Shown: positions 9,949-18,799, numbered from the stretch's first letter. The stretch is 61,944 nucleotides of DNA from Bacillus sp. FJAT-29790 (GCF_019039215.1 NZ_JAHNZZ010000001.1:296033-357976); one strand, 5' to 3'. Numbers and translations are program-made. The notes: a model not told the origin generated them from the sequence alone.

Positions 9949-10083
9949 ATGGGTACGATTGTATGCCAAGCTTGTAATTCCACTATTGATCATTTTGAAG
10001 ATGAAAAAGTAACTGTGTTATATTCTAAATCCAAATGTAAATGCTGCGATGGAGAGCATCTTCCTTTGTCAGAGCAAAAATAA
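9949..10083 (+). CDS. sr1P: SR1P, GapA-binding small peptide
   Basis: A 44-residue peptide starting MGTIVCQACNSTIDHFEDEK, the hallmark of SR1P; the B. subtilis peptide starts MGTIVCQ and also has HFEDEKVT. The N-terminal CxxC pair and a C-terminal CKCC group suggest a possible zinc knuckle. ATG lies 7 nt after AAAGGAGA. In B. subtilis SR1P binds glyceraldehyde-3-phosphate dehydrogenase GapA and enhances its interaction with RNase J1. The C-terminus is a few residues longer than the 39-residue B. subtilis peptide. Confidence 0.85.
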   Translation: MGTIVCQACNSTIDHFEDEKVTVLYSKSKCKCCDGEHLPLSEQK

Positions 10084-10108
10084 TGTAGACGCTTTCTTCT
10101 AAATCATA

Positions 10109-10146
10109 AAAGAGCCTTCTCTCGACTCAGAGAAGGCTCTTTCCTT
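10109..10146. terminator. SR1 terminator, shared with speA
   Basis: A perfect 13-bp stem AAAGAGCCTTCTC/GAGAAGGCTCTTT has an 8-nt loop. Flanking A and T tracts let it work for SR1 (plus strand) and for convergent speA, whose stop codon it nearly touches. Confidence 0.9.
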
Positions 10147-11614
10147 ATCTAATTGCTCTATGCTCTTTAATGACCCGAAGATATTTAAAGTCGTAATCTT
10201 CAGGGCCCTGCACGGGTAACCCCGCTTCCATATTTGTTTTGATATAACGAAGATTTTCGCTCGTAATAATTTCTCCAGGAATAAAGATCGGGATACCAGG
10301 AGGGTAAACCATAATAAATTCTGCGATGATTCTTCCTTCTGATTCATCAAAAAGGACAAGTTCAGTTTCTGCATAAAAAGCGTCACGAGGCGAAACGGCT
10401 AAAACGGGAATATCCGGCAGAAGTACTTGAGCCTCAAGCTTTTCGGCATGGCCGTGGCGTTCATCGGATAATTCTTCTAGGGCAGTGATTAGAATATCAG
10501 CTTCTTTTTCCGTATCCCCTGGCGTAATAATACAAAGGATATTATATAAATCTGACATTTCAACCTCGATATGGTATTTTTTTCGCAGCCATTTTTCCAC
10601 ATCAAACCCGCTTAATCCTAAATCCTTAACAGAGATGATCAATTTTGTTGGATCGTAATCATAGGCAGCTTTAGTCTCCAAGATTTCTTCCCCAACGCAA
10701 TAAATGTGCTCGATATTATTAATCCGACGTCTCATTGATTGGGCAAGAGCAATCGTCCTGTCAATTAGTTCCTTTCCTTCTGTCGCCAGGCGTTTCCTTG
10801 TTACATCCAAAGAGGCCAGCAACAAATAGGATGTAGAAGTTGTTGTTAGCATGCTAAGAATGGATTGTACCCTCTTTGGCGATACTAAATTGCCCCTCAT
10901 ATTTAAAATGGAACTTTGAGTCATGGAACCGCCGAGTTTATGCACGCTAGTTGCAGCCATATCTGCTCCTGCTTGCATAGCAGATAATGGCAGGTCATCA
11001 TGGAAATGAATATGCACGCCGTGTGCTTCATCAACTAACACTGGAACATGATATGAATGAGCAATTTCGACAATCTTTTTTAAATCTGCTGAAACGCCGA
11101 AATAGGTCGGATTAATGACTAGAACCCCTTTTGCATCTGGATGCTGTTCAAGAGCTCTTGCTACCGAATCTGTCGTAATTCCATGTGAAATTCCTAGATT
11201 TACATCAATTTCAGGATGAATAAAGATCGGTGTTGCACCAGAAAAAACAATCGCTGACATGACTGATTTATGAACATTTCTCGGTACAATTATTTTATCC
11301 CCAGGTCCGCAAACAGCCATTACCATTGTCATGATAGCCCCACTTGTTCCCTGAACAGAGAAGAATGTTCGATCCGCTCCAAACGCTTCAGCTGCTAAAT
11401 CCTGTGCCTCTTTAATGATTCCGCTTGGCTGATGAAGATCATCGAGCGGACCAATATTGATTAAATCGATTGCAAGGGCATTATCGCCAATATATTCTCT
11501 GAATTCCGGATCAATTCCCGCCCCTTTCTTATGACCGGGTATATGGAATTGAACAGGATTTTTTTTCGCGTGTGCCAGTAAACCGCTGAATAACGGTGTT
11601 TCATATTGAGACAA
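10145..11614 (-). CDS. speA: Arginine decarboxylase (Orn/Lys/Arg decarboxylase family)
   Basis: A PLP-dependent cytosolic decarboxylase that converts arginine to agmatine, the first step of Bacillus polyamine synthesis. The fold-type I PLP lysine is in SVHKLGGSMTQ (about residue 226), with FFSVQGTSGA and VDEAHGVHIHF upstream as cofactor-contact motifs. Length is 489 residues. It lacks the N-terminal response-regulator-like wing of the large enterobacterial inducible decarboxylases, matching the SpeA/YaaO group. TTG start with AGAGGTGTGGGG upstream. Synteny with pdh and SR1 favours SpeA rather than lysine decarboxylase. Confidence 0.88.
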   Translation of the reverse strand: MSQYETPLFSGLLAHAKKNPVQFHIPGHKKGAGIDPEFREYIGDNALAIDLINIGPLDDLHQPSGIIKEAQDLAAEAFGADRTFFSVQGTSGAIMTMVMAVCGPGDKIIVPRNVHKSVMSAIVFSGATPIFIHPEIDVNLGISHGITTDSVARALEQHPDAKGVLVINPTYFGVSADLKKIVEIAHSYHVPVLVDEAHGVHIHFHDDLPLSAMQAGADMAATSVHKLGGSMTQSSILNMRGNLVSPKRVQSILSMLTTTSTSYLLLASLDVTRKRLATEGKELIDRTIALAQSMRRRINNIEHIYCVGEEILETKAAYDYDPTKLIISVKDLGLSGFDVEKWLRKKYHIEVEMSDLYNILCIITPGDTEKEADILITALEELSDERHGHAEKLEAQVLLPDIPVLAVSPRDAFYAETELVLFDESEGRIIAEFIMVYPPGIPIFIPGEIITSENLRYIKTNMEAGLPVQGPEDYDFKYLRVIKEHRAIR

Positions 11615-11686
11615 TTGTTCCCCACACCTCTTTATATTAAGTTATCAACAAAACTGTCTAACAAAGTCAAATCATAAAACATTGAA

Positions 11687-11695
11687 ATTATAGCA
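11687..11695 (-). promoter_or_regulatory. Predicted extended -10 promoter of speA
   Basis: On the minus strand TGCTATAAT lies about 75 nt upstream of the speA start. No good -35 is present, as is common for extended -10 promoters. Nothing else is evident in the 11615-11838 spacer. Confidence 0.45.
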
Positions 11696-11838
11696 TTATT
11701 CCTTTCCTTTGCATAGAAATTTTAAAATGAAAAAACATGAAAAATGCATTGTCTTATCCATTAGTTTAAGATTATAACAGGAAAATAACCCATTGAAATA
11801 GAAGATAAGAAGGGAATAGATGGATAGGGGGAATTAAA

Positions 11839-12801
11839 TTGGACTGGAACACCCGAGTGACAGAGTTATTAAATATTAAGTATCCCATAATACAAGGAGG
11901 TCTCGCCCATCTTGCTTATTCGGATTTAGCTGCTGCTGTTTCAAATGCAGGAGGATTAGGGCAAGTGACCGCAATGTCGTTAGAAAGTCCGGAAGCTTTG
12001 CGGGAAGAGATTCAAAAAGTGAAGGCAATGACAGATAAGCCATTTGGTGTAAATTTTGCGATTGGACAGCACGGAAGGCCCTTTTCGCATTACTTAGATA
12101 TTGCGATCGAAGAAGAAGTACCAGTCATCTCTATGACAGGTGGCAATCCCACGCCAATTTTTGACCAATTAAAGGGTGTAAACGTGAAAAAGCTCGTTCT
12201 TGTTGCTGCAAAACGACAAGCGATGAAAGCAGAAGAACTTGGGGCAGATGCAGTAATGGTCGTTGGCCAAGAAGGGGGCGGACACTTGGGCAGAGAGGAT
12301 ATCGGAACTTTTGTATTGATCCCGCAAGTAGTCGATGCCGTTTCTATTCCAGTCATTGCATCAGGTGGGATTGGAGATGGCAGAGGGTTAATGGCGGCAC
12401 TCTCTTTAGGTGCGGAAGGAATTGAAATGGGGACAAGATTCATTGCTACGAAGGAATGTGTGCACGCAAGTGAAGCTTATAAAACAAGACTTGTGAACGG
12501 CAGTGAAAGTGATACAGTTGTTATTAAAAGATCAATAGGCGCACCTGCTAGGGTAATTGCAAATTCTTGGACAGATCGCATATTAGAAATTGAAAAAGAA
12601 AATGGCGGGTATGAACAATTAAAAGCCTATATTAGTGGGGAGGCTAATAAAAAATATATATATGAAGGGAAAGAAAATGAGGGATTTGCTTGGGCAGGTC
12701 AAGTTATGGGGCTTATAAAAGATGTTCCGACCGTTCAAGAGCTTTTTGATCGAATCATAACAGATTGCAAGAAAATTCGCCAAAATTGGGCCGATTCATA
12801 A
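11839..12801 (+). CDS. Nitronate monooxygenase / FMN TIM-barrel family protein
   Basis: A 320-residue FMN-binding TIM barrel of the nitronate monooxygenase (2-nitropropane dioxygenase) family. Motifs: YPIIQGGLAH at the N-terminus, NAGGLGQV, GQEGGGHLG (around residue 145, FMN phosphate region) and IPVIASGGIGDGRG followed by GAEGIEMGTRF. The same fold includes FabK-type enoyl-ACP reductases, so the substrate cannot be fixed from sequence. The TTG start lies 6 nt after GATAGGGGGA. It is divergent from speA and may be co-transcribed with yktA 47 nt downstream. Confidence 0.82.
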   Translation: MDWNTRVTELLNIKYPIIQGGLAHLAYSDLAAAVSNAGGLGQVTAMSLESPEALREEIQKVKAMTDKPFGVNFAIGQHGRPFSHYLDIAIEEEVPVISMTGGNPTPIFDQLKGVNVKKLVLVAAKRQAMKAEELGADAVMVVGQEGGGHLGREDIGTFVLIPQVVDAVSIPVIASGGIGDGRGLMAALSLGAEGIEMGTRFIATKECVHASEAYKTRLVNGSESDTVVIKRSIGAPARVIANSWTDRILEIEKENGGYEQLKAYISGEANKKYIYEGKENEGFAWAGQVMGLIKDVPTVQELFDRIITDCKKIRQNWADS

Positions 12802-12848
12802 GGTAACAGCGAAAAAACTTCAAGAACAACTATACGAGGTGGAGTAAA

Positions 12849-13124
12849 ATGGAATATCAATATCCAATGGAACCAGATTGGTCAACCGATGAAATCATTG
12901 ATGTCATCAACTATTTTCAAGTGATTGAAAGAGCTTATGAAAAAGGGGTAGATAGAGACTATTTTCTGGAAGTATATAGACGATTTAAGGAAATTGTCCC
13001 CGGGAAATCACAAGAAAAGAAAATTTGCGATGAGTTTGAAAGTATTAGCGGCTATTCATCTTATCGTACGGTTAAAACCGTCAAAGAAACAGAATCAGGC
13101 GGAAGAATAAAAATGAAAAAATGA
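12849..13124 (+). CDS. yktA: UPF0223 family protein YktA
   Basis: A 91-residue acidic/basic helical protein ([19 protein letters not shown]...[15 protein letters not shown]) matching the short UPF0223 family. Function unknown; no membrane segment. ATG follows CGAGGTGGAG. In B. subtilis the next gene is yktB; here a family A repeat occupies that place and yktB is missing from the window. Ends in a perfect terminator. Confidence 0.85.
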   Translation: MEYQYPMEPDWSTDEIIDVINYFQVIERAYEKGVDRDYFLEVYRRFKEIVPGKSQEKKICDEFESISGYSSYRTVKTVKETESGGRIKMKK

Positions 13125-13133
13125 GAGTACCGG

Positions 13134-13172
13134 AAAGCAATAAACCTCCTTAGCTAGGAGGTTTATTGCTTT
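13134..13172 (+). terminator. Terminator of yktA
   Basis: A 16-17 bp perfect stem (AAGCAATAAACCTCCT/AGGAGGTTTATTGCTT) with TAGCT loop. The family A repeat begins immediately after its T-tract. Confidence 0.92.
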
Positions 13173-13365
13173 AACTTTATCCAGCGGAAGTCACCCACAT
13201 CAATAAGTGGCGAGATGAATGCAAAAAAGGTATTCAATTCATTGGGGGTTAAACCCCGGTTGAATAAAGTCAAGCCTTCGGCGGATGCCTCAGATTTTTT
13301 AAAGGAATTTTTCGAGAAAGCTAAGGTAAAAATCTGGGCGCAAATACGCCAAGGCGTATTTGATT
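13172..13365 (+). repeat. Family A repeat, copy A2 (full length)
   Basis: Both domains are present. The 5' domain is closed by AACTTTATCCAGC/GTTGAATAAAGTC and contains GTGGCGAGATGAATGCAAA and a GGGGGTTAAACCCC hairpin. The 3' domain begins GGCGGATGCCTCAGATTTTT, has the CAGATTTTT/AAAAATCTG stem, and ends with the CGCCAAGGCG palindrome and TTTGATT. Confidence 0.88.
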
Positions 13366-13488
13366 GTTAATAAAAAGTACTTTAGGCAAAAGCACAAATT
13401 TGTTGCAACTATACAATATTCCTCATAATATAATAGTAAAAATAATCAGAAAACTAAAATTAGATTATTTGGAAGGGGTGTACTGTCA

Positions 13489-13683
13489 ATGAAACAACTT
13501 ATGAAATCAGTCAAGAATAAAGCTGGGGAGAAAGAAAGAACAGCTGTTCTTCGATTGGAAATGGATTATGAGCTTGCAACATTGTTTGATGCCATGAATG
13601 AACAAAATGAAGACTTAAAGACTGTAAGTAAACAAAAACTAGAAAAAATCAGGCAGGAACTTCTAAGACTTAAAGCACTTTAA
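13489..13683 (+). CDS. Small charged helical protein, YkzI-like
   Basis: A 64-residue, Lys/Glu-rich, probably all-helical protein (MKQLMKSVKNKAGEKERTAV...). ATG lies 8 nt after GGAAGGGGTG. Length and position between yktA and the inositol monophosphatase gene correspond to B. subtilis ykzI; similarity is suggested by context rather than a motif. No function is known. Confidence 0.6.
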   Translation: MKQLMKSVKNKAGEKERTAVLRLEMDYELATLFDAMNEQNEDLKTVSKQKLEKIRQELLRLKAL

Positions 13684-13762
13684 GCGATTATTATATTCCG
13701 AACAACTAGCTAAAGGAGAAAGCTTGATCAGATGCATAATAAAAAAAGACTTAACCAATAAT

Positions 13763-13799
13763 AACGAACGCCAAATTCAAATTTGGGGTTCGTTTATTT
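13763..13799 (+). terminator. Terminator of the ykzI-like gene
   Basis: AACGAACGCCAAATT pairs with AATTTGGGGTTCGTT, followed by TATTTATTT. MITE B3 begins 5 nt later. Confidence 0.75.
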
Positions 13800-13803
13800 A
13801 TTT

Positions 13804-13912
13804 GGCTGTTTTTTAAATGATTGCAGTTTTTAAATTTTGTATCAAGTTGATTGGAGCGGAAATCAACTATACCTCTTAAATAGCAACAAAGTTAGAGATA
13901 ACTTGAAGAGAA
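13804..13912 (+). mobile_element. MITE family B, copy B3 (short, core deleted)
   Basis: GGCTGTTTT left end and a degraded right end (AACAAAGTTAGAGATAACT) enclose only GTTGATTGGAGCGGAAATCAAC split as 7-bp arms round GGAGCGGA. The GC-rich core has been lost between its AGCGGA direct repeats. Confidence 0.75.
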
Positions 13913-14005
13913 ATCCTTTTTACATTAAGCTAGTGTTAATTCTAATATGAATAGATCTGTCAATTTTTGGACGCTGGCAGCAAAGATGGAAGCGGAGGGG
14001 AACGA

Positions 14006-14806
14006 ATGACGAATTGGTTTGAGATTGATAATTATGCAAAAAAGTGGATAAAAGAAGCTGGACAAAAGATAAAGCAATCATTCAGTAAAACCTTAATCAT
14101 TCAAACAAAATCAAATGCAAACGATTTAGTTACCGACATTGATAAAAAAACGGAACAATTTTTCATCGAGAAAATTAAAGAAATATATCCGGATCATAAA
14201 ATTCTAGGTGAAGAGGGTTTTGGGGATGACGTAACGGATCTTACGGGAGTTGTTTGGATCATCGATCCGATTGATGGAACGATGAATTTTATCCATCAGC
14301 AGCGAAATTTTGCAATATCCATTGGGATTTATGAAGAGGGAGTAGGGAAAATTGGTTTAATCTATGATGTTGTTCATGATGAACTATATCATGCGGTTAA
14401 AGGAAATGGGGCATTCTTTAATGATCTGCCGCTCCCCCAGCTAACAGAAGTGAATGTTTCTGAAGCGATTATTGGAATGAATGCGACGTGGGTGTCTGAA
14501 AATAAACATATTGATCGAACATTATTGGCACCGCTAGTAAGGAATGCACGTGGAACAAGATCCTACGGGTCGGCAGCAATCGAAATGGCCTATATCGCTT
14601 CCGGGAGAATCGATGCTTATATTACCCTGCGCCTTGCCCCATGGGATATTGCTGGAGGCATCATATTGATTGAGGAACTTGGTGGAATCGCTACTAACCT
14701 GAAAGGGGAACCGCTAAATCTATTAGAGAAAAATTCAGTTTTTGTCTCAAGGCCAGGCCTTCATCAAGAAGTCATGAAAGAATATTTGAAGGATGGAAAA
14801 TGGTAA
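14006..14806 (+). CDS. suhB: Inositol monophosphatase family protein YktC
   Basis: A Mg-dependent phosphatase of the inositol-1-monophosphatase family, 266 residues, cytosolic. The metal-site motifs are complete: GEEGFG (about residue 67), DPIDGTMNFIH (about 84-94) and WDIAGGIILIEELGG (about 212). Physiological substrate could be myo-inositol phosphate or another sugar phosphate. ATG 14006 is chosen because GGAGGGGAACG lies just upstream; an in-frame ATG at 13967 has no ribosome site. Equivalent to B. subtilis yktC. Confidence 0.9.
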   Translation: MTNWFEIDNYAKKWIKEAGQKIKQSFSKTLIIQTKSNANDLVTDIDKKTEQFFIEKIKEIYPDHKILGEEGFGDDVTDLTGVVWIIDPIDGTMNFIHQQRNFAISIGIYEEGVGKIGLIYDVVHDELYHAVKGNGAFFNDLPLPQLTEVNVSEAIIGMNATWVSENKHIDRTLLAPLVRNARGTRSYGSAAIEMAYIASGRIDAYITLRLAPWDIAGGIILIEELGGIATNLKGEPLNLLEKNSVFVSRPGLHQEVMKEYLKDGKW

Positions 14807-14841
14807 TCCGCCATCATGGCAATCTCAACATGCAAATAATT

Positions 14842-15033
14842 TAACTTTATTTAGCAGAAGTCTTAAAACGATGTAAGTGGCGAGATGAATGCAAATAGGT
14901 ATCTAATTCAGTGGGGGTTCTAACCTCGGCTGAATAAAGTTAAGCCTCCGGCGATCCTTTAGTTTTTTTAAAGGAATTTATCGAGCAAGCTAAGGTAAAA
15001 GTCTGCGTGCAAATACGCCAAGGCGAATTTGAT
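14842..15033 (+). repeat. Family A repeat, copy A3 (full length)
   Basis: The closing stem AACTTTATTTAGC/GCTGAATAAAGTT retains pairing through a U-G change relative to A6. The 3' domain keeps TTTTTTTAAAGGAATTTATC and the CGCCAAGGCG palindrome. It starts 35 nt after the phosphatase stop codon. Confidence 0.86.
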
Positions 15034-15076
15034 AAAAAGATGACCGCCTAATTTTAGACGATCATCTTTTTGCGTT
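15034..15076. terminator. Terminator, probably of ylaF
   Basis: AAAAAGATGA/TCATCTTTTT stem extended by CCG/CGA pairing, with T-tracts in both directions. Confidence 0.8.
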
Positions 15077-15084
15077 TGTCTCCT

Positions 15085-15270
15085 CTATAACAAACCATTT
15101 TCCCGCATTTTCTTTTTTGTTTTAAAGCCAAATCCCATGACAAATATTAATGCGAAAATGGACGCGGTAATTCCTAAGATGCTTCTTTCTGCCACAGCAA
15201 CCCCGATCCCCATCATGCATAGTGCTGCGCCAATCGCAAAAGCTAATAAGGGCCATTTAATTTTTTTCAT
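15085..15270 (-). CDS. ylaF: Small membrane protein YlaF
   Basis: A 61-residue protein with two transmembrane helices (about 7-26 and 32-50) and a basic C-terminus (KTKKKMRENGLL), matching YlaF. It lies just upstream of and divergent from typA, as in B. subtilis. ATG is preceded by GGGAGGGATTC. Function unknown. The B. subtilis neighbours ykzC and ylaA-ylaE are absent here. Confidence 0.82.
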   Translation of the reverse strand: MKKIKWPLLAFAIGAALCMMGIGVAVAERSILGITASIFALIFVMGFGFKTKKKMRENGLL

Positions 15271-15292
15271 TTTAGAATCCCTCCCACCCGGA

Positions 15293-15504
15293 GAAAAATG
15301 ATTGTTGTTAATAAATAGGTTTGTATGTAGTTGATTGGAGCGGAAGGTGCGAGACTCCAGCGGGAGCAGCGGGTCAGGTGAGACCCCACAGGCGCATGAC
15401 GCCGAGGAGGCTCACCGCCCGCCCCGCGGAAAGCGAGCATCCTGGAGCGGAAATCAACTAGACCACTTTAAGCTTAAATAGCAACAAAGTTTACGATAAC
15501 AGTC
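15293..15504 (+). mobile_element. MITE family B, copy B4 (full core, worn left end)
   Basis: It holds GTTGATTGGAGCGGAAGG..., the GGTGAGACCCCACAGG/GAGGAGGCTCACC dyad, GGAGCGGAAATCAAC and the right terminus CAACAAAGTTTACGATAACAGTC cut into known blocks. The left terminal repeat has decayed, so the left border is approximate. It sits in the ylaF-typA divergent spacer, upstream of the typA promoter. Confidence 0.78.
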
Positions 15505-15571
15505 TAAATAAAAATATTTCCCTGTTTGATCCTATTTTACACAAAAAGCTTTTAGGTTTCCAGTTTATTTG

Positions 15572-15580
15572 TGGTATAAT
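15572..15580 (+). promoter_or_regulatory. Extended -10 promoter of typA
   Basis: TGGTATAAT is an extended -10 element about 70 nt before the typA start, with TTAGGT-like sequence 17 nt upstream as a poor -35. Confidence 0.5.
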
Positions 15581-15649
15581 GTTTCAGTTATAGATTGTTT
15601 ATAAAGCAGAAATGCTCTAGATTGTTAAATACAGGTAGGAGGAACTTGC

Positions 15650-17494
15650 TTGAAACTTAGAGAAGATCTACGTAATATTGCTATCATTGCTCACGTTGAC
15701 CACGGGAAAACGACTATGGTTGACCAGCTTTTGAAACAAGCCGGGACATTCCGGACAAACGAGCACGTGGAAGAGCGTGCGATGGATTCAAATGATATCG
15801 AAAGAGAACGCGGTATTACTATTTTGGCAAAAAATACAGCGATCCAATATAAAGATACAAGAATTAATATTCTTGATACACCAGGTCATGCCGACTTTGG
15901 TGGAGAAGTAGAACGGATTATGAAAATGGTTGATGGGGTATTGCTTATCGTTGATGCATATGAAGGCTGTATGCCACAAACTCGTTTTGTATTGAAGAAA
16001 GCACTAGAACAGAAAATAACGCCAATCGTGGTTGTTAATAAAATTGACCGTGATTTTGCACGGCCTGAAGAAGTTGTTGACGAAGTATTGGATTTATTTA
16101 TTGAGCTTGGTGCAAATGAAGAACAGCTTGAGTTCCCGGTCATTTACGCATCAGGAATTAACGGAACTGCAAGTACAGATCCTGATCCATCCAAACAGGA
16201 TGACAACATGCAGTCACTATATGATGCGATTGTTGAGCATATTCCAGCTCCGATCGATAATCGTGACGAGCCGCTGCAATTTCAAGTATCATTGCTCGAT
16301 TACAATGATTATGTTGGCAGAATTGGAATTGGCCGTGTTTTCCGGGGAACGATCCACGTTGGACAACAAGTGGCATTAATGAAACAGGATGGCTCTGTAA
16401 AGCAATTCCGTGTAACGAAAATTTTTGGTTTCTTTGGTCTTAAACGCCAAGAGATTCAAGAAGCACATGCAGGAGATTTAATTGCATTATCAGGCATGGA
16501 AGATATCAATGTAGGGGAAACCGTTTGTCCAGTTGAACATCAGGAGGCACTCCCGGTCCTTCATATCGATGAACCTACTTTACAGATGACATTCCTTGTC
16601 AATAACAGTCCTTTTGCTGGTAGAGAAGGAAAATATCTTACTTCAAGAAAAATCGAAGAGCGTTTACGTGCGCAACTGCAAACAGACGTCAGCCTTCGTG
16701 TTGATAACACGGATTCTCCTGATGCGTGGATTGTATCTGGACGCGGTGAACTTCACTTATCGATCTTAATTGAAAATATGCGCCGGGAAGGCTATGAGTT
16801 GCAAGTATCAAAGCCGGAAGTTATCGTAAGAGAAATTGATGGGGTTCGTTGTGAACCAATCGAACGTGTGCAAATTGATGTACCTGAAGAACATACTGGA
16901 GCTATTATGGAATCAATCGGTGCCCGTAAAGGTGAAATGCTCGATATGATTAATAATGGTAGCGGCCAAGTTCGTTTGATTTTTAATGTACCTGCTCGTG
17001 GATTAATTGGGTATTCTACGGAATTCTTAACATTGACACGTGGATACGGTATTATCAATCACACGTTTGACAGCTATCAGCCGATGGCTCAAGGTCAGGT
17101 TGGCGGAAGACGTCAAGGCGTGTTAGTATCAATGGAGAGTGGAAAATCGTCCACATATGGTATTATGCAGGTAGAAGATAGAGGAATCATCTTTGTTGAA
17201 GCAGGGACTGAAATTTACGAAGGTATGATTGTTGGTGAGCATACACGTGAAAATGACATCACAGTCAATATCACAAAAGTAAAACATGCGACAAATATCC
17301 GTTCAGCAAATAAAGATCAAACAGCAACAATGAAAAAACCTCGTATAATGACGCTAGAAGAGGCTTTAGAATACTTGAATGAAGATGAGTATTGCGAAAT
17401 TACGCCTGAGACAATTCGTCTCCGCAAAAAAATTCTTGATAAAAGTGAACGTGAAAGAGTAGCTAAAAAGAAAAAGCTTGCAGAAATAAGCTAA
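15650..17494 (+). CDS. typA: GTPase TypA/BipA
   Basis: A ribosome-binding translational GTPase involved in stress adaptation and large-subunit assembly. It has 614 residues with EF-G-like domain order: GTP-binding domain with [17 protein letters not shown] and NKIDR, then beta-barrel and EF-G III/V-like domains, then the BipA-specific C-terminal domain. The TTG start has AGGTAGGAGGAAC upstream. Followed closely by ylaH and the 96-residue gene, likely one transcript ending at 18187. Confidence 0.96.
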   Translation: MKLREDLRNIAIIAHVDHGKTTMVDQLLKQAGTFRTNEHVEERAMDSNDIERERGITILAKNTAIQYKDTRINILDTPGHADFGGEVERIMKMVDGVLLIVDAYEGCMPQTRFVLKKALEQKITPIVVVNKIDRDFARPEEVVDEVLDLFIELGANEEQLEFPVIYASGINGTASTDPDPSKQDDNMQSLYDAIVEHIPAPIDNRDEPLQFQVSLLDYNDYVGRIGIGRVFRGTIHVGQQVALMKQDGSVKQFRVTKIFGFFGLKRQEIQEAHAGDLIALSGMEDINVGETVCPVEHQEALPVLHIDEPTLQMTFLVNNSPFAGREGKYLTSRKIEERLRAQLQTDVSLRVDNTDSPDAWIVSGRGELHLSILIENMRREGYELQVSKPEVIVREIDGVRCEPIERVQIDVPEEHTGAIMESIGARKGEMLDMINNGSGQVRLIFNVPARGLIGYSTEFLTLTRGYGIINHTFDSYQPMAQGQVGGRRQGVLVSMESGKSSTYGIMQVEDRGIIFVEAGTEIYEGMIVGEHTRENDITVNITKVKHATNIRSANKDQTATMKKPRIMTLEEALEYLNEDEYCEITPETIRLRKKILDKSERERVAKKKKLAEIS

Positions 17495-17522
17495 CGGCAG
17501 AAGGGAGAAGAGAAGGAGAAGA

Positions 17523-17825
17523 ATGGATATAACAGAGCGTTTGTCTTTTTTCGCCGCTTTATTCAGAGTTGAACAAAATTCAACATTGGGGATGTGGCTC
17601 CTTTATTTAACAATCGTCGGTTTATCGATCCTTGTTTTTAAATTAGGATTTGCTAAAAAGCTGCCATTTGCGAAGTCAGTGGTTATTTATCTTTTTCTAA
17701 TTCTTGGATGTACAGTCTTAACCTTTTTCGCCGTATTTCTCCCAATTGCGGAAGGTTTAGTTGTCGCAGCGTTAATTTTAATCACCTACAAAATCCGCCT
17801 TCATCAGCATAAAAAGAACGGATAA
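17523..17825 (+). CDS. ylaH: YlaH-like membrane protein
   Basis: A 100-residue protein with three predicted transmembrane helices (about 20-40, 51-72, 74-92), matching the YlaH family in size and position after typA. Strong AGAAGGAGAAG ribosome site. B. subtilis ylaH has been reported as a membrane protein of unknown molecular role; nothing in the sequence adds a function. Confidence 0.82.
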   Translation: MDITERLSFFAALFRVEQNSTLGMWLLYLTIVGLSILVFKLGFAKKLPFAKSVVIYLFLILGCTVLTFFAVFLPIAEGLVVAALILITYKIRLHQHKKNG

Positions 17826-17850
17826 ATACGGATAGTTTGGAGAGACCGTT

Positions 17851-18141
17851 ATGAGATCATTGCAGGATGCCTTATATAATTGGTTAACGATTAAAATTGT
17901 CAGTGATGAACGACTGGAGGACCTTGCTGCAGCAGAAACGGAAAAAACGTTTTTGGAAATGCTGACCGAAGATCATGGTCTTTCAAATATTGAAATTGAG
18001 AAAGACGAAATTATGTATTATGTACACTATGATCAAGATGGGGAAAGAAAAAAGTCCCGCTTTCCACGGGAACTTATCGAAGTCATGCTGGATCAGATGA
18101 ATGCAGAGCCGGAAAAGTTTGTGAATTATCCCCAAGAATAA
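17851..18141 (+). CDS. Conserved small acidic protein, unknown
   Basis: A 96-residue acidic soluble protein (MRSLQDALYNWLTIKIVSDER...). The pattern of a helical N-terminal half followed by beta strands (IEIEKDEIMYYVHYDQDGE) suggests a small alpha/beta fold. I recall homologues beside ylaH in other Bacillus species but no name; it is not part of the B. subtilis yla series. ATG after GGAGAGACC. Last gene before a strong terminator. Confidence 0.7.
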   Translation: MRSLQDALYNWLTIKIVSDERLEDLAAAETEKTFLEMLTEDHGLSNIEIEKDEIMYYVHYDQDGERKKSRFPRELIEVMLDQMNAEPEKFVNYPQE

Positions 18142-18186
18142 AGACACAAACACGTGCCATTTGTTTTGTGTTCCGCATAATAAAAG

Positions 18187-18224
18187 AAAAGTCGCTCGTA
18201 CTAAACGTACGAACGACTTTTTTT
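18187..18224 (+). terminator. Terminator of the typA-ylaH unit
   Basis: AAAGTCGCTCGTAC/GTACGAACGACTTT stem, 5-nt loop, then TTTTT. Confidence 0.88.
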
Positions 18225-18225
18225 A

Positions 18226-18372
18226 TATAACTTTTTTCAAGTTAGAGAACTGTCTAGCTCCAGGTGCCATCGGCTCGAGGTCATAATCCAATCCGTCAAG
18301 AAGGTTAAAGAACAACCTTCCTGCCGGCTCGTCTTATGCTTGTCGCCGATAAGCGGGCACCTTGCGCTTTTC
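18226..18372 (+). repeat. Family D repeat, copy D1
   Basis: It begins with the conserved ATAACTTTTTTCAAGTTAG and CTGTCTAGCTCCA block shared with D2 (55697). It contains a private hairpin GAAGGTT/AACCTTC, then GGCTCGTCTTATGCT, and a terminal GGTGCC...GGGCACC long-range pair. It lies just beyond the terminator and before the 3' end of ylaI. No coding potential. Confidence 0.7.
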
Positions 18373-18375
18373 TTT

Positions 18376-18585
18376 TTACCAGTCTTCTTCCTGTTTTTTA
18401 CTCTGGTACAGTTTAAAGTGGCCTGTTTCCATTCTTTTTTGTGTTTTGTCGGTAATTCTTGCTTCACATTCCTTGCACATGTATGTGTGAATAGGACGGT
18501 TCCGAAGCTTCTTTGCTTGAAGAGATTCATTTTCAATGGATTCAATTTTATCACATAATACACATTTTACTCTAATTTCGGACAC
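18376..18585 (-). CDS. ylaI: YlaI family zinc-ribbon-like protein
   Basis: A 66-69 residue protein with two CxxC knuckles, CVLC and CKEC, about 27 residues apart, predicting one zinc site. The invariant-looking LRNRPIHTYMC is typical of YlaI. Start codon is uncertain: the GTG at 18585 has no ribosome site of its own. GAGGTG at about 18583-18588 is ideally placed for an ATT start at 18576, which would give the N-terminus (M)RVKC seen in relatives. Function unknown. Confidence 0.82.
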   Translation of the reverse strand: MSEIRVKCVLCDKIESIENESLQAKKLRNRPIHTYMCKECEARITDKTQKRMETGHFKLYQSKKQEEDW

Positions 18586-18799
18586 CTCAATTCTAGAAAA
18601 TAACAGTTCTCGCTGCTTTAATAAATATTACTATCGCATCTAATAACAATAGCTGATAATTGAGCATATTTTTACGTCATTGCTTTATTATATACGATGT
18701 TCTGCATCTAATCGAATTTCTTTTTAACTTTCGATAAAGTATATTGGTTGAAAGTTCATGTCGGGCATACTATGATGAAACTATAAAGGAGTGAATAAT

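Larger units (their letters stand above)
9893..10146 (+). ncRNA. SR1 dual-function small RNA
   Basis: A transcript from the promoter at 9858 to the terminator at 10109 would be about 250 nt, close to B. subtilis SR1. It carries the SR1P peptide ORF and sits directly downstream of slp and next to speA, as SR1 does. In B. subtilis SR1 base-pairs with ahrC mRNA (arginine catabolism activator) and encodes a GapA-binding peptide. The antisense function cannot be judged here because ahrC is not in the window. Confidence 0.75.
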
